A stretch of DNA of 47,482 nt. It comes from an uncultured Pelagibacteraceae bacterium (GTDB taxonomy: Bacteria; Pseudomonadota; Alphaproteobacteria; Pelagibacterales; Pelagibacteraceae). How positions within the stretch are numbered: position 1 is the stretch's first letter; each line of letters opens with the position of its first letter. Location of the stretch: contig CACGTU010000007.1 of the NCBI GenBank assembly GCA_902576045.1, forward strand, positions 1 to 47,482, in the 5' to 3' direction. Both the position numbers and the translations under genes were made by a program. Below are positions 8,071 through 16,472 of the stretch, in pieces. A model generated the notes under the pieces. The model was not told where the DNA came from. It saw only the letters and a program-made list of their open reading frames with translations, and made no database searches.

Positions 8071-8625
8071 TTATAGCTCTCCTATTTTCAATGATCTTGG
8101 TATTGAATAAAATTTATCATTATCAACAAAATAAAAATCAAGTCCTAATGGAAATTGCTGGTTATTTTTTTTTATAACCTCTCTATCAGGTAAAAATATA
8201 CTTTTAGAACTTTTAATACCAGGGCCAGAAATTATGGCATTTGGTTTTTCAAATTGGGACTGGCAAATAATTGTACACGATTGATCAGGATTTTGCTCGT
8301 CCCCCTTTTTAAATTCATCTAATGGTAAAAGATCATCCCAAGTACCAATTGCAAAATTTGCATTTTTTTTATCTGTAATGTTTGCACCTGTATTAAATTT
8401 AATCCAATCAATAGTTTCTTGATTGTTAACTTCACCACCTAAAAAAATATTTGAATAACTATCACAAAAAGTTTTTATTATTGAACAACTAGCTGAAAAC
8501 ATATTCGAAGGGGGATCTATATTTTTTAATGTCTCAATTGAACCGGGATATGAGGTTGCAAACAAAATACTTCTAAAATAATCAGCACTTACTTGAGAAT
8601 TATTTTTTTTAGAAACAACTTCCAT
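8071..8625 (-). CDS. phnH: C-P lyase core subunit PhnH
   Basis: The 184-aa product is PhnH, a PLP-transferase-fold subunit of the C-P lyase core that has lost PLP binding. Supporting segments are YFRSILFATSYPG near residue 16, ATSYPGSIETL, NFAIGTW and ISGPGIKSS, followed by the GLDFYFVDNDKFYSIPRS C-terminal core (key part DFYFVDN, SIPRS). It is slightly shorter than the E. coli protein (194 aa). It starts 3 bases after phnG ends. Confidence 0.93.
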   Translation of the reverse strand: MEVVSKKNNSQVSADYFRSILFATSYPGSIETLKNIDPPSNMFSASCSIIKTFCDSYSNIFLGGEVNNQETIDWIKFNTGANITDKKNANFAIGTWDDLLPLDEFKKGDEQNPDQSCTIICQSQFEKPNAIISGPGIKSSKSIFLPDREVIKKNNQQFPLGLDFYFVDNDKFYSIPRSLKIGEL

Positions 8626-8628
8626 AGA

Positions 8629-9072
8629 TTATTTATCCTCACCTCTTACCAAGGTAAAAAAATCAACTTTAGTAGCTTCTGTTTTAGATAATATTTCATT
8701 TCTTTTGTTATTTTTATATTTAATTAATTTATCAATTATATTTCTTTTAATTATTTCTTTTTTTTCAGTTTGCATCAATGCATCACACAAAGCTGCAATT
8801 TTGGATTTATATTTATTTCTACCTTGAACATAACCATGTCCTTGAATTTTTTTATCTAAACTTAATGAACATCTCGTTATAGTTACTTCTCCAACATTAA
8901 AATTATCACCTGTGACGCCTGCTTTTCCTTGAACCATAACACTGCCAATCTCAGGTTCTCTTAACCAATTATATTCTATTTTCATATTTAAATTGTCCCA
9001 AAGCGATATTAGATAATTTTCATCTGCTGTTGCTAAATAACTTAACCATTGTTTTCTTGATTTATTTTTCAT
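8629..9072 (-). CDS. phnG: C-P lyase core subunit PhnG
   Basis: With the ATG at 9072 the protein is 147 aa, like E. coli PhnG (150 aa). A TTG four codons upstream (9084) could extend it but adds nothing conserved. KQWLSYLA at the N-terminus, VQGKAGVTGDNFNVGEVTITR in the middle (key part GDNFNVGEVT), ALCDALMQ and the C-terminal VDFFTLVRGED are diagnostic. It is first in the minus-strand phnGHIJKLN series and is divergent from phnF. No clear Shine-Dalgarno sequence precedes it. Confidence 0.94.
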   Translation of the reverse strand: MKNKSRKQWLSYLATADENYLISLWDNLNMKIEYNWLREPEIGSVMVQGKAGVTGDNFNVGEVTITRCSLSLDKKIQGHGYVQGRNKYKSKIAALCDALMQTEKKEIIKRNIIDKLIKYKNNKRNEILSKTEATKVDFFTLVRGEDK

Positions 9073-9084
9073 AATACTATACAA

Positions 9085-9093
9085 CTAGACAAG
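9085..9093. promoter_or_regulatory. Possible PhnF (GntR/HutC) operator half-site
   Basis: The phnG-phnF intergenic region holds CTAGACAAG on the plus strand (CTTGTCTAG on the minus), like one arm of HutC-subfamily operators, which often take a TTGTCTA/TAGACAA form. The other arm is poorly kept. It lies 12 bases upstream of the phnG ATG. Only a suggestion. Confidence 0.25.
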
Positions 9094-9138
9094 TACTAAA
9101 ATTAAAAATAATTTCAATATATTATTTATTAAAATTTT

Positions 9139-9849
9139 ATGACAACAAAAGATTTGCTTTGGAAGGAAATATACAATTCAATCAAAAGAGAAATTGTTTT
9201 AAATAAGTACAAAATTAATAAAAAGTTAGATTCTGAGAATGACTATGCAAAACAATTCAATGTCAATAGACACACTATAAGAAGAGCTTTTAAAGAACTT
9301 AAAGATGATAATTTAATATATTCAAAAAGAGGTCTTGGAGTATTTGTTAAATCATCAAAAATTAATTACTCAATTAGTAAAAACGTACGATTTACTGAGA
9401 ATATACTTCAAGAAAACCAATCAGTAAGAATTGAAATAAAAAGTTTTGATATTGCTGAATGCAATCTTTTTGAAAAAAAAGAACTCAACTTAAAAAAAAA
9501 TGACAAAGTTACACGCATAAATAGCATAGGTTTTGTCAACAATTCACCTTCTGTAATAACTTTCAGATCGATTCCTTATAAAAAATTTCCAAAATTTATT
9601 AATTATTTTGTTAAAAAACAATCAGTAACCAAAGCTTTTAATTTATTGAATATCAAACTAATTAAAAGATCAAAAACTCTAATCAATGCTGAAATTGCAG
9701 ACAAAATAAAATCAAATTTATTAAATATAAATGAGGGGGAAGCACTATTAAAAACTACATCTGTTAATGTCGATTTTAAAAACAATCCTATAGAGTTAAG
9801 TGAAAGTTATTTTATTGGATCTAAAATTCAATTTTTAATAAAAAATTAG
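9139..9849 (+). CDS. phnF: GntR-family transcriptional regulator PhnF (HutC subfamily)
   Basis: A 236-aa regulator. Residues about 8-75 form a GntR winged helix with NVNRHTIRRAFKELKDDNLI (recognition helix RHTIRRAF) and the wing SKRGLGVFV. The remainder matches a UTRA ligand-binding domain ending with ELSESYFIGSKIQFLI. It sits between and diverges from phnG and is co-oriented with the phnCDEE transporter genes 107 bases downstream. PhnF proteins repress phosphonate genes and respond to a small ligand or phosphate status. The ligand here is unknown. Confidence 0.9.
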   Translation: MTTKDLLWKEIYNSIKREIVLNKYKINKKLDSENDYAKQFNVNRHTIRRAFKELKDDNLIYSKRGLGVFVKSSKINYSISKNVRFTENILQENQSVRIEIKSFDIAECNLFEKKELNLKKNDKVTRINSIGFVNNSPSVITFRSIPYKKFPKFINYFVKKQSVTKAFNLLNIKLIKRSKTLINAEIADKIKSNLLNINEGEALLKTTSVNVDFKNNPIELSESYFIGSKIQFLIKN

Positions 9850-9956
9850 ATTTTCTACCTTAGGTTTAAATTTCATATAACTTAAACAAAATTTAAAAGA
9901 TTCATTAATAATATTTTAACATTTATTAAAGATTAGAGGGTTAACAAATTCCTCAA

Positions 9957-10781
9957 ATGATTATTGAAAAAGTTAACAAATTTTTCGGTGATAATCATGC
10001 CGTTAAAAACGTTTCTTTTGAGGTTAACAAACCTCAAATGATAGGAATCATAGGTAGATCTGGGGCTGGTAAATCAACATTACTAAGAATTATAAATCGA
10101 CTTACCGACGCAACAGATGGGTCTATTGAAATTGAAGGTCAAAATATTCTAGATTTAAAAAGTAAGGAAAAGAGATCATGGCAAAGAAACTGTGCAATGA
10201 TTTTTCAACAATTTAATTTAGTTCCACGATTAGATGTTCTAACAAATGTAATATTAGGCAGATTAAATTATCAGGGCTCATTTAGAGCATCTTTAAAAAT
10301 GTTTTCTCGAGATGAAAGAGCTGATGCTCTGATTTTACTCAATAACTTAGGTATGGCTAACACTGCCCTTCAAAGAGCTGAAACGTTATCTGGAGGTCAA
10401 CAGCAACGTGTAGCTATATGTAGAGCTTTGATGCAAAATCCTAAAATGATTTTAGCAGATGAACCAATTGCATCTTTAGATCCAATGAATGCAAGAATGG
10501 TAATGGAATCATTAAGAAAAATTCATGACGAAAAAAATTTAACAGTTATTTCAAATCTTCATACACTTGATACAGCAAAAACTTATTGTGATCGAATTAT
10601 TGGAATGAAAGATGGTGAAATAGTCTTTGATGATTTGCCTGAAAAATTATCACATAAACTTGCAAGAGAAATTTATGGTGCAGAGGCTGATGAAGCTTTT
10701 GAGCCACAAGTAACATCTACAGAGCTTAAAACAAAAAATAAATTAAATGGAGATGTTGAGAAAGAATTTGCAACTGCATGA
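9957..10781 (+). CDS. phnC: Phosphonate ABC transporter ATPase PhnC
   Basis: The 274-aa ATPase has Walker [10 protein letters not shown] near residue 32, a Q-loop in [11 protein letters not shown], signature LSGGQQQR and Walker [14 protein letters not shown]. It energises PhnE-type permeases for phosphonate uptake. The start is the ATG at 9957; there is no close Shine-Dalgarno, GAGGG lying about 17 bases upstream. It is followed after 60 bases by phnD with a strong AAGGAG. A TTTTAAC (9914-9920) resembling pstS half-sites lies upstream but lacks a convincing partner. Confidence 0.95.
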   Translation: MIIEKVNKFFGDNHAVKNVSFEVNKPQMIGIIGRSGAGKSTLLRIINRLTDATDGSIEIEGQNILDLKSKEKRSWQRNCAMIFQQFNLVPRLDVLTNVILGRLNYQGSFRASLKMFSRDERADALILLNNLGMANTALQRAETLSGGQQQRVAICRALMQNPKMILADEPIASLDPMNARMVMESLRKIHDEKNLTVISNLHTLDTAKTYCDRIIGMKDGEIVFDDLPEKLSHKLAREIYGAEADEAFEPQVTSTELKTKNKLNGDVEKEFATA

Positions 10782-10841
10782 GATCAATAACTCATCGTTA
10801 CAAATAAGTCGTTAGACTAAAATTATAAAAAGGAGATAATT

Positions 10842-11792
10842 ATGTTTAATAAACTAACAAGAGTTATTGCACTTTTGGCTATGGTGTTTTTTTCAACTCA
10901 AGCTAATGCAGTAACTTACACAGGTCCAAAAATGGACTTAAGTAAATACCAACCAGAATTTAGAGTTGGTTTTTTAGGTGACGAAGCAGCTCAAGATATT
11001 ATAGCTAGAAATGAATGTTTCATGCCGTATATCGAAGCCGCTTATGGTGTACCAGCTAAATTTTTTACTTTTAAAGACTACGCTGGAACAATGGAGTCGA
11101 TGCTAGGTGGTAATCTAGATTACACTTGGTTCGGTTCTTCAGGATATGCGGGTATGTATTTAAAAGATCCAACTGCAGTAGTACCAGTACTAACAAGAAT
11201 GCAGCCAACTGGTGATATGGGTTACTACTCTGTTGCAGTAGCAACTAAATCATCTGGAATTAAATCAATGGAAGACCTTAAAGGTAAATCCTTTGGTTGG
11301 GCTGACCCTAACTCTACATCAGGTTTTTTAATTCCGTCAATTGAATTAAAGGCTATGGGTATGGATCCAGATACATATTTTTCAAAAACACAGTTTTCTG
11401 GAGGACATGAAAACAATGTATTAGCGGTAATGAATGGTGATGTTGATGCTGGTGTAACATGGGTATCTGGTGTTGGTAGCTGGGAAGAAGGATATTCGTC
11501 AGGGAATTTAAGAAAAATGGTTGATAAAGGGATTTTAAATATGGACGACATTGTTCAAATTTGGTCTTCAAAATTAATTCCTAATGGTCCAATTGTGATG
11601 CCTACTTTTTTACCTGTTAGAGCACACCAAGTAATGATTGGTTTAAAGCAATGGATACACGAGAACGATCCAAAATGTAGCGAAAACGTTGCAAACGGGA
11701 TTGTAAAAAAATGGGTTCCGGTGGATCATTCTTTTTACGAGTCAGTTGTAGCTGCAAGAAAAGCTAAAATTGAAGCGCAAAAAAATAATTAA
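10842..11792 (+). CDS. phnD: Phosphonate-binding periplasmic protein PhnD
   Basis: The 316-aa protein has a signal peptide over about residues 1-23 ending TQANA. The mature part is a PhnD/SsuA-like two-lobe binding protein: FRVGFLGDEAAQD, GGNLDYTWFGSSGYAG (quoted: DYTWFGSSG), SFGWADPNSTSG and GHENNVLAVMNGDVDAGVTW (quoted: NGDVDAGVTW). It captures phosphonate in the periplasm for PhnCE. A strong AAGGAG lies 9 bases before the ATG, and a perfect hairpin follows the gene, fitting high expression of the binding protein relative to the permeases. Confidence 0.95.
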   Translation: MFNKLTRVIALLAMVFFSTQANAVTYTGPKMDLSKYQPEFRVGFLGDEAAQDIIARNECFMPYIEAAYGVPAKFFTFKDYAGTMESMLGGNLDYTWFGSSGYAGMYLKDPTAVVPVLTRMQPTGDMGYYSVAVATKSSGIKSMEDLKGKSFGWADPNSTSGFLIPSIELKAMGMDPDTYFSKTQFSGGHENNVLAVMNGDVDAGVTWVSGVGSWEEGYSSGNLRKMVDKGILNMDDIVQIWSSKLIPNGPIVMPTFLPVRAHQVMIGLKQWIHENDPKCSENVANGIVKKWVPVDHSFYESVVAARKAKIEAQKNN

Positions 11793-11809
11793 TTAAACCC
11801 CCTATAATT

Positions 11810-11849
11810 AGAGGCAAAGACTGTAAATCTTTGCCTCTGATTTATTTTT
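11810..11849 (+). terminator. Attenuating terminator between phnD and phnE
   Basis: A perfect 11-bp stem (AGAGGCAAAGA at 11810-11820, TCTTTGCCTCT at 11828-11838) encloses a 7-base loop and is followed by the T-rich run GATTTATTTTT. It sits inside the transporter operon 18 bases past the phnD stop, so it probably stops part of the transcripts (or protects the phnD 3' end) and lowers permease expression. Confidence 0.85.
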
Positions 11850-11856
11850 AAAAATT

Positions 11857-12711
11857 ATGGCAAAAGCCTTACCTGCCAACCTAGAACAAATTGAAGTTAA
11901 TTTAAAAAAATTAACAAACCAGAGAACTAGGTCCTCGCTACTTGGAATTGCAATTCTAATATTAATTTTTTTTGGTGGTACCTTGGTATCGTTAGAAGCA
12001 AATGCAGGGTCTTTTGGAAGAGGTATAGCTAATTTTTTTAACTACCCTAGAGATTTATTTGTAGACACTTTTGAGATGGGATGGAAATATTGGCCAAGAG
12101 TTATTAAGTATATTCCTGAATTAATTATTACTTTAAATATTGCTTTATTTTCAACTTCTATAGGTTTTATTTTAGCAATTATATTTGCAATTTTTTCAAG
12201 TAGGAACCTAATTAGAAACAAAAGAGTTATTCAATTTACAAAATTTTTAATGGATGTGACAAGATCATTTCCAACATTAATAATAGCAATGGTGTTTTTA
12301 TATCTAATGGGTAAATCATCTTTACCAGCTGTAATTGCTATAACAATACATACTGCTGGAGCACTTGGTAAATTATTTACAGAGGCTATAGAAAATTGTG
12401 ATGGAAAACCTATTGAAGGTTTAAGTTCTGTTGGTGCAACTTGGACACAGAAGATAAGATTTTCAGTTCTTCCCCAGGTACTACCTTTGTTTTTAAGTTA
12501 TGGAATATTGAGGTTAGAAATTAATGTTAGAGAATCTACAATATTAGGTTTTGTTGGTGCAGGTGGAATTGGAGAAATGTTAGCGGCTCTAATTCAGTGG
12601 AATTATGGAGCTGATGTTTTAGCGTGTATGTTCTTACTGGTTGGTACGATAATTGCATTAGATTATTTGTCTGCATATTGGAGACATAAATTAATTGGAG
12701 CAAATCAATGA
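11857..12711 (+). CDS. phnE: Phosphonate ABC transporter permease PhnE
   Basis: The 284-aa inner-membrane permease has an N-terminal segment at about 28-48 and a BPD-type permease core with further helices. The EAA-like loop is EAIENCDGKPIEGLSSVGAT (core EGLSSVGA), followed by GILRLEINVRESTILGFVGAGGIG (core STILGFVGAGGIG). It forms the channel with the next gene and is driven by PhnC. Its stop overlaps the phnE2 ATG by four bases (ATGA). Confidence 0.94.
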   Translation: MAKALPANLEQIEVNLKKLTNQRTRSSLLGIAILILIFFGGTLVSLEANAGSFGRGIANFFNYPRDLFVDTFEMGWKYWPRVIKYIPELIITLNIALFSTSIGFILAIIFAIFSSRNLIRNKRVIQFTKFLMDVTRSFPTLIIAMVFLYLMGKSSLPAVIAITIHTAGALGKLFTEAIENCDGKPIEGLSSVGATWTQKIRFSVLPQVLPLFLSYGILRLEINVRESTILGFVGAGGIGEMLAALIQWNYGADVLACMFLLVGTIIALDYLSAYWRHKLIGANQ

Positions 12712-14108
12712 GTTCTAGTTTAGCTATTCAAAGAGAAAATATTCGTAAATTATTTCCTGACACATTTAAACAAGCCAGAAAGAGTAGATTAAGAGGCCAA
12801 ATAATTTTTTTTCTCGTCTTAGTATATTTAATAGTAGGTTTTTTTACTTTAGATGTTGTTGATATCCCAAAAAAATGGAAACCACAAAATGCTGCTATGT
12901 TTGTCTTAGACACATATGCACACAAAGATCATGTAACAATGAAATGGGAAAATCATGAGGATATTAAAATAGCTTTTGAAGGAAATTATAGAAGTGTTTA
13001 TGGAAGAGATAATCTTGATAAATCAATTCCAGATTGGTTTTACAAAAATTCTGATAATGTTGGCAATGTAGTTGAGTTTAATAATAAAGGTAAGGCAATA
13101 TTATACAAAGATAAAGTCGAGATTGTAAATTTTCCAAAATATGAGAGAGATTTTACCATAAAATTAAATTCTAATGGTAAACCTTACCTTGTAGGTTCAG
13201 AGGATTTGGTCATAGAAGATTTAAAAGGTTTTAGAATCACAGAAAATAGAGTTGAATTTAGACCCACTTTGTATGAGAGAATTCAAGTATATCCAAAAAA
13301 AGTTGAAATTCATCGTTACAGTATCGGATGGAAATATTTTTGGTTTGATTTCTCAAGTCCTTTAGAACCATATAGCTTTTTCGAAGCATTAGGTTTGACT
13401 TTTTCTAAAGAAAGAGTTGTTCCTGAAATGTCTAATTTAAAACTTTTCTTAACAGAGATTAAGGATAATGAAGCATTTATGCACGGTAGAGTTTGGTGGG
13501 CAATGCTCGAAACAATAGTTATGGCTGTACTTGGGACAATGTTTGCTACAGTAATGGCTCTGCCCTTGTCATTCCTTGCTGCATACAACGTTACACCTAT
13601 TAAAGCTCTAAGATTTACGTTAAGAAGATTATTTGATACTTTAAGAGGAATAGACTTTTTAATTTGGAGTTTAATATTTTTAAGAGCTTTTGGTCCAGGA
13701 CCCTTCACTGGTATTTTTGCGATTGGTTTTACTGATACAGGTACTTTAGGTAAATTATATTCTGAAGCAATTGAAAATACTGAGAAGAAACAACAAGAAG
13801 GAGTTCAATCTACAGGGGCTAGCAAATTTCTACAACATAGATTTGGTATAATTCCTCAAATACTTCCAATTTTTGTATCTCAATCCTTATACTATTTAGA
13901 GTCAAATACTAGAGGAGCCGTAATAATAGGTGCAATGGGCGCAGGAGGAATTGGTTTACAATTTTTAGGTGCACTAGGTACTGGAAATGATTTTGAAAAT
14001 GTCGCCTACATGGCAATATTAGTTTTGGCTGTAGTAATATTTATGGATAGATTATCTGCTTGGCTTAGAAGAATATTAATTGGATCAGATCAATTAATTG
14101 TAAGGTAA
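12708..14108 (+). CDS. phnE: Second phosphonate ABC permease PhnE2 with large N-terminal insertion
   Basis: At 466 aa this is far longer than a typical PhnE (about 260-290 aa). One membrane helix at about 31-50 is followed by roughly 180 residues of hydrophilic, strand-rich sequence (from VDIPKKW to about WKYFWFDFSSP) that should face the periplasm. The permease core then starts near residue 255 and contains the loop GVQSTGAS and the segment GAVIIGAMGAGGIG. The core is closely related to the preceding PhnE, so the two likely form a heterodimer. The role of the inserted domain is unknown; contact with PhnD is a possibility. Confidence 0.9.
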   Translation: MSSSLAIQRENIRKLFPDTFKQARKSRLRGQIIFFLVLVYLIVGFFTLDVVDIPKKWKPQNAAMFVLDTYAHKDHVTMKWENHEDIKIAFEGNYRSVYGRDNLDKSIPDWFYKNSDNVGNVVEFNNKGKAILYKDKVEIVNFPKYERDFTIKLNSNGKPYLVGSEDLVIEDLKGFRITENRVEFRPTLYERIQVYPKKVEIHRYSIGWKYFWFDFSSPLEPYSFFEALGLTFSKERVVPEMSNLKLFLTEIKDNEAFMHGRVWWAMLETIVMAVLGTMFATVMALPLSFLAAYNVTPIKALRFTLRRLFDTLRGIDFLIWSLIFLRAFGPGPFTGIFAIGFTDTGTLGKLYSEAIENTEKKQQEGVQSTGASKFLQHRFGIIPQILPIFVSQSLYYLESNTRGAVIIGAMGAGGIGLQFLGALGTGNDFENVAYMAILVLAVVIFMDRLSAWLRRILIGSDQLIVR

Positions 14109-14175
14109 ATAGAAAAAATACCTTTATCAAAAATTTTTCTAGAAATTTTAATTTAAGAATTTAAAAAGATAAAAA

Positions 14176-14604
14176 TCAATCTTTCCAGAATTTCCACCAA
14201 GGTTTTTCTTCCTTTGTTATCTCATTATTGTCAACAACAACTTTAGTTATAGATGGATCCTCTCCATCTACTAATCCTGCTCTAGCAGTTGTTTTAGCGT
14301 CTTCTAATTTTAGTTTTGCCTCAAAAACTCTGTTTTCATTACACAATTTCATGCCCTCTTTCATTAATGCTTCTGCCTCAGATGCTTTTTCGGGACTAGA
14401 TCTTGAAATATCATTTTTAACAGTGGCTCTTAACATAAGTACTCCAGGGTCTTCACAATTCCCTATTTCATTTTTAAATGTATCCTCAGTATTTTGTGAA
14501 TAACTACTGCCGGCTTGTTGCTCTGTTATTTTAGCATGATTGTCAGCTTGAGTAATAGAAATTGTGGATAAAGTTAATATAAATGAGATTAGGATTTTAT
14601 TCAT
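14176..14604 (-). CDS. Small secreted protein of unknown function
   Basis: The 142-aa product has a clear signal peptide (MNKILISFILTLSTISITQA) and a hydrophilic mature part rich in Glu, Lys and Asn with two cysteines (in IGNCEDPG and KLCNENR). A helical middle (SEAEALMKEGMKLC, AKLKLEDAKTTA) looks like a short TPR-type or coiled helix pair, and the tail is aromatic and basic, KPWWKFWKD. It lies opposite to the flanking phnE2 and MFS genes. Candidate Pho half-sites lie 22 bases upstream, so it may be a phosphate-starvation-induced periplasmic protein. I do not recognise the family. Confidence 0.72.
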   Translation of the reverse strand: MNKILISFILTLSTISITQADNHAKITEQQAGSSYSQNTEDTFKNEIGNCEDPGVLMLRATVKNDISRSSPEKASEAEALMKEGMKLCNENRVFEAKLKLEDAKTTARAGLVDGEDPSITKVVVDNNEITKEEKPWWKFWKD

Positions 14605-14626
14605 AATAATCTATTAACTTACTTTT

Positions 14627-14644
14627 GTTAAAAAAATGTTAAAG
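14627..14644 (-). promoter_or_regulatory. Candidate Pho half-sites before the 142-aa secreted protein
   Basis: On the minus strand CTTTAAC and TTTTAAC are separated by 4 bases (11-bp period) and end 22 bases before the start codon. CTTTAAC also occurs in the arsenic-operon box and TTTTAAC in the pstS box. Match to the enteric CTGTCAT consensus is weak. Confidence 0.32.
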
Positions 14645-14658
14645 AAATAAAAAAATTT

Positions 14659-15831
14659 GTGAAATATTTGTCTGCATTTTTAATAGGTATATCAGTTACC
14701 TTTTGTTACAGCAGTTGTATGTACCTGTTCTCAGCGTTGTTGCTAACTTGGGAAAACGAACTAGGTATTTCAAGAAACAACTTAACTTTTATTTATTCCC
14801 TAGGCTTAGTTGTGCATAGTTTACTTTTACCTTTTCTAGGTAAGATTGTAGATAGAAATCTAAGTTTTCCAATGATGTGGACCAGTCCTATACTGTTAGG
14901 ACTAAGTGTAATTTATCTTTCATCAGTAGATACATATGGTGGATTTTTACTTGCTTGGATACTTGTCAGTGCAACCTCGGGTGGCTGTCTTTATACGATG
15001 CTTTTTAGTGTCATTACTATTAATTTAAAATCAAAGGCCAAAACATCTATTGCAATAATTACTTTGTTTGCTGGATTTGCAAGCACATACACATTTCCTA
15101 CTGCTACTTATTTAACAGAACAATATGACTGGAGGTTTACTGTATTTATTTTTGGAATATTAAATATATTGATTAGTTCACCAGCTAATTATTTTGGTTT
15201 CAAAAATATAATTATAAAAGAATTTAAAAAAATTGAAAAGAAAACAGATCAAAATTCAAAGCTTAAAATAATACTTAAAGATTATAGATTTTGGTTATTT
15301 AGTTTTTCATTGTTTGTTATTGGATTTAATATTGGTGCTATTACAACTCATGTAATTCCAATGTTGCAGGAAAAAGGGATGAGTCTATCCCAAGCTGTAT
15401 TGACAGCATCTCTGTTTGGACCAGGACAAGTAATAGGTAGAATTTTAGTTATGATATATGGAGGTGATAAGTCAAATTTAAAATTATTTGTAATTTGTTT
15501 TTACTCGATGGTAATTGGAATGATATTTTTATACTTTATAAATATTAATCATTACTTAGCATTTTTATTTGTTTTATTTAATAGTTCAGCATATGGCAGT
15601 ATGGCTATTTTAAAACCTTTGGTTCAAAATGATACTTTTGGCCAAAAAAACTTTGGCAATATTCATGGTATTTTAGCTTTACAATATATGATTGGTAGTA
15701 TTGCTGGTCCATGGATAGGTTCCTTGATATGGAATGTAGGGGGGTATGATTTGTTAATATTAGTATTTTTTGTTTTAGCAATATTTGGTAACTCGACAGC
15801 AATTTTTCTAAACAAAAAAAAATTTATTTAA
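14659..15831 (+). CDS. MFS transporter
   Basis: The 390-aa protein has about 12 hydrophobic segments, a central hydrophilic loop near residue 195 (KKIEKKTDQNSKLK) and the MFS pattern with GLVVHSLLLPFLGKIVDRN (core LGKIVDR) after TM2. It starts at GTG and resembles the monocarboxylate/oxalate-formate branch of MFS. Its last 8 bases overlap the convergent PhnZ-like gene. The substrate is not readable from sequence. Its place inside the repeat-bounded phosphonate region makes an organophosphorus compound or its carbon product possible, as inference only. Confidence 0.82.
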   Translation: MKYLSAFLIGISVTFCYSSCMYLFSALLLTWENELGISRNNLTFIYSLGLVVHSLLLPFLGKIVDRNLSFPMMWTSPILLGLSVIYLSSVDTYGGFLLAWILVSATSGGCLYTMLFSVITINLKSKAKTSIAIITLFAGFASTYTFPTATYLTEQYDWRFTVFIFGILNILISSPANYFGFKNIIIKEFKKIEKKTDQNSKLKIILKDYRFWLFSFSLFVIGFNIGAITTHVIPMLQEKGMSLSQAVLTASLFGPGQVIGRILVMIYGGDKSNLKLFVICFYSMVIGMIFLYFININHYLAFLFVLFNSSAYGSMAILKPLVQNDTFGQKNFGNIHGILALQYMIGSIAGPWIGSLIWNVGGYDLLILVFFVLAIFGNSTAIFLNKKKFI

Positions 15832-16375
15832 AACTGCTTTCCACATGTTTATAAAAAAAATTTATATTTGGAATTTCTAAATTTTCAACTTTAGCAAGAT
15901 CATCATATTTCCTTAGTCTAACTGCATCTTGCATAAAAGGTTGTTTAATAAATTCGTTTGCCTCTTCTTCAGAAAAACTACCACCTTGAACATCCAAACT
16001 TCTTTTTGAGGCAATAGATAGAGCCTCATAATATCCTTTCTCATAATAAACTAAATATCTTTTAGCTGGCACATGCCCTTTAATTAGTCTTGTAACATCT
16101 TCTGGAAAAAATTTAGAAAGAAAAAAGGATCCTGAATTCTCATGCTTTTTATCTACTCCTTTTTTGATGGCTTCTTTATCATTATTAATTAAGTGACCAA
16201 TATCATGGAATAGAGCTGCAGTTATAAAAAAATTGTTTTCATTATTTTTTTTTGCCAATAATGCACATTGAATTGCATGTTCTAGTTGTGAAACTTTTTC
16301 ATTTCCATATTGTTTGTCTGATCCAATTTCTTCTATAATTTTAAATAAATTGGTTATATTTGATTTAATATCCAC
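15824..16375 (-). CDS. phnZ: PhnZ-like HD-domain di-iron oxygenase
   Basis: The 183-aa protein (GTG start) belongs to the phosphonate-associated HD family. It retains the ligand pattern of PhnZ, each position shifted by one to three residues from the published enzyme: Y23 and E26 in QYGNEKVSQLEH, H33, H57-D58 and H61 in FHDIGHL, H78, H101 and K105 in GHVPAK, SLDVQGG at 126-132, and D158 in RKYDDLAK. PhnZ oxidatively cleaves the C-P bond of 1-hydroxy phosphonates made by the 2OG-dependent PhnY; no PhnY is in this window. It is convergent with the MFS gene and divergent from the ArsC-like gene. Substrate (2-AEP, methylphosphonate or other) unknown. Confidence 0.82.
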   Translation of the reverse strand: MDIKSNITNLFKIIEEIGSDKQYGNEKVSQLEHAIQCALLAKKNNENNFFITAALFHDIGHLINNDKEAIKKGVDKKHENSGSFFLSKFFPEDVTRLIKGHVPAKRYLVYYEKGYYEALSIASKRSLDVQGGSFSEEEANEFIKQPFMQDAVRLRKYDDLAKVENLEIPNINFFYKHVESSFK

Positions 16376-16397
16376 AATGTTACTTTAAATTAAGAAT

Positions 16398-16415
16398 GTT
16401 TCAGTTTTGTTACAA
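16398..16415 (-). promoter_or_regulatory. Candidate Pho half-sites before the PhnZ-like gene
   Basis: On the minus strand TTGTAAC and CTGAAAC are spaced by 4 bases and end 22 bases before the GTG start. Each differs from the pstS half-site CTGTAAC at a single base, making this the best pair after pstS and the arsenic operon. Confidence 0.42.
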
Positions 16416-16472
16416 TTTAGATTTAGCATTCATTAAGTATAGAAAAATAATATATAGTAATAAAAGTTAAAA

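Noticed and set aside
9870-9887. ATTTCAT and CTTAAAC upstream of phnC as a Pho box
   Set aside because: The second half matches the consensus at only 3 of 7 positions, and the distance to phnC is unlike the other sites.
11225-11551. Long antisense frames in phnD, phnE2 (13316-13708), the dehydrogenase (37173-37520) and others
   Set aside because: They lie wholly opposite well-supported genes, have no start signals or recognisable domains, and carry the composition of mirrored codons.
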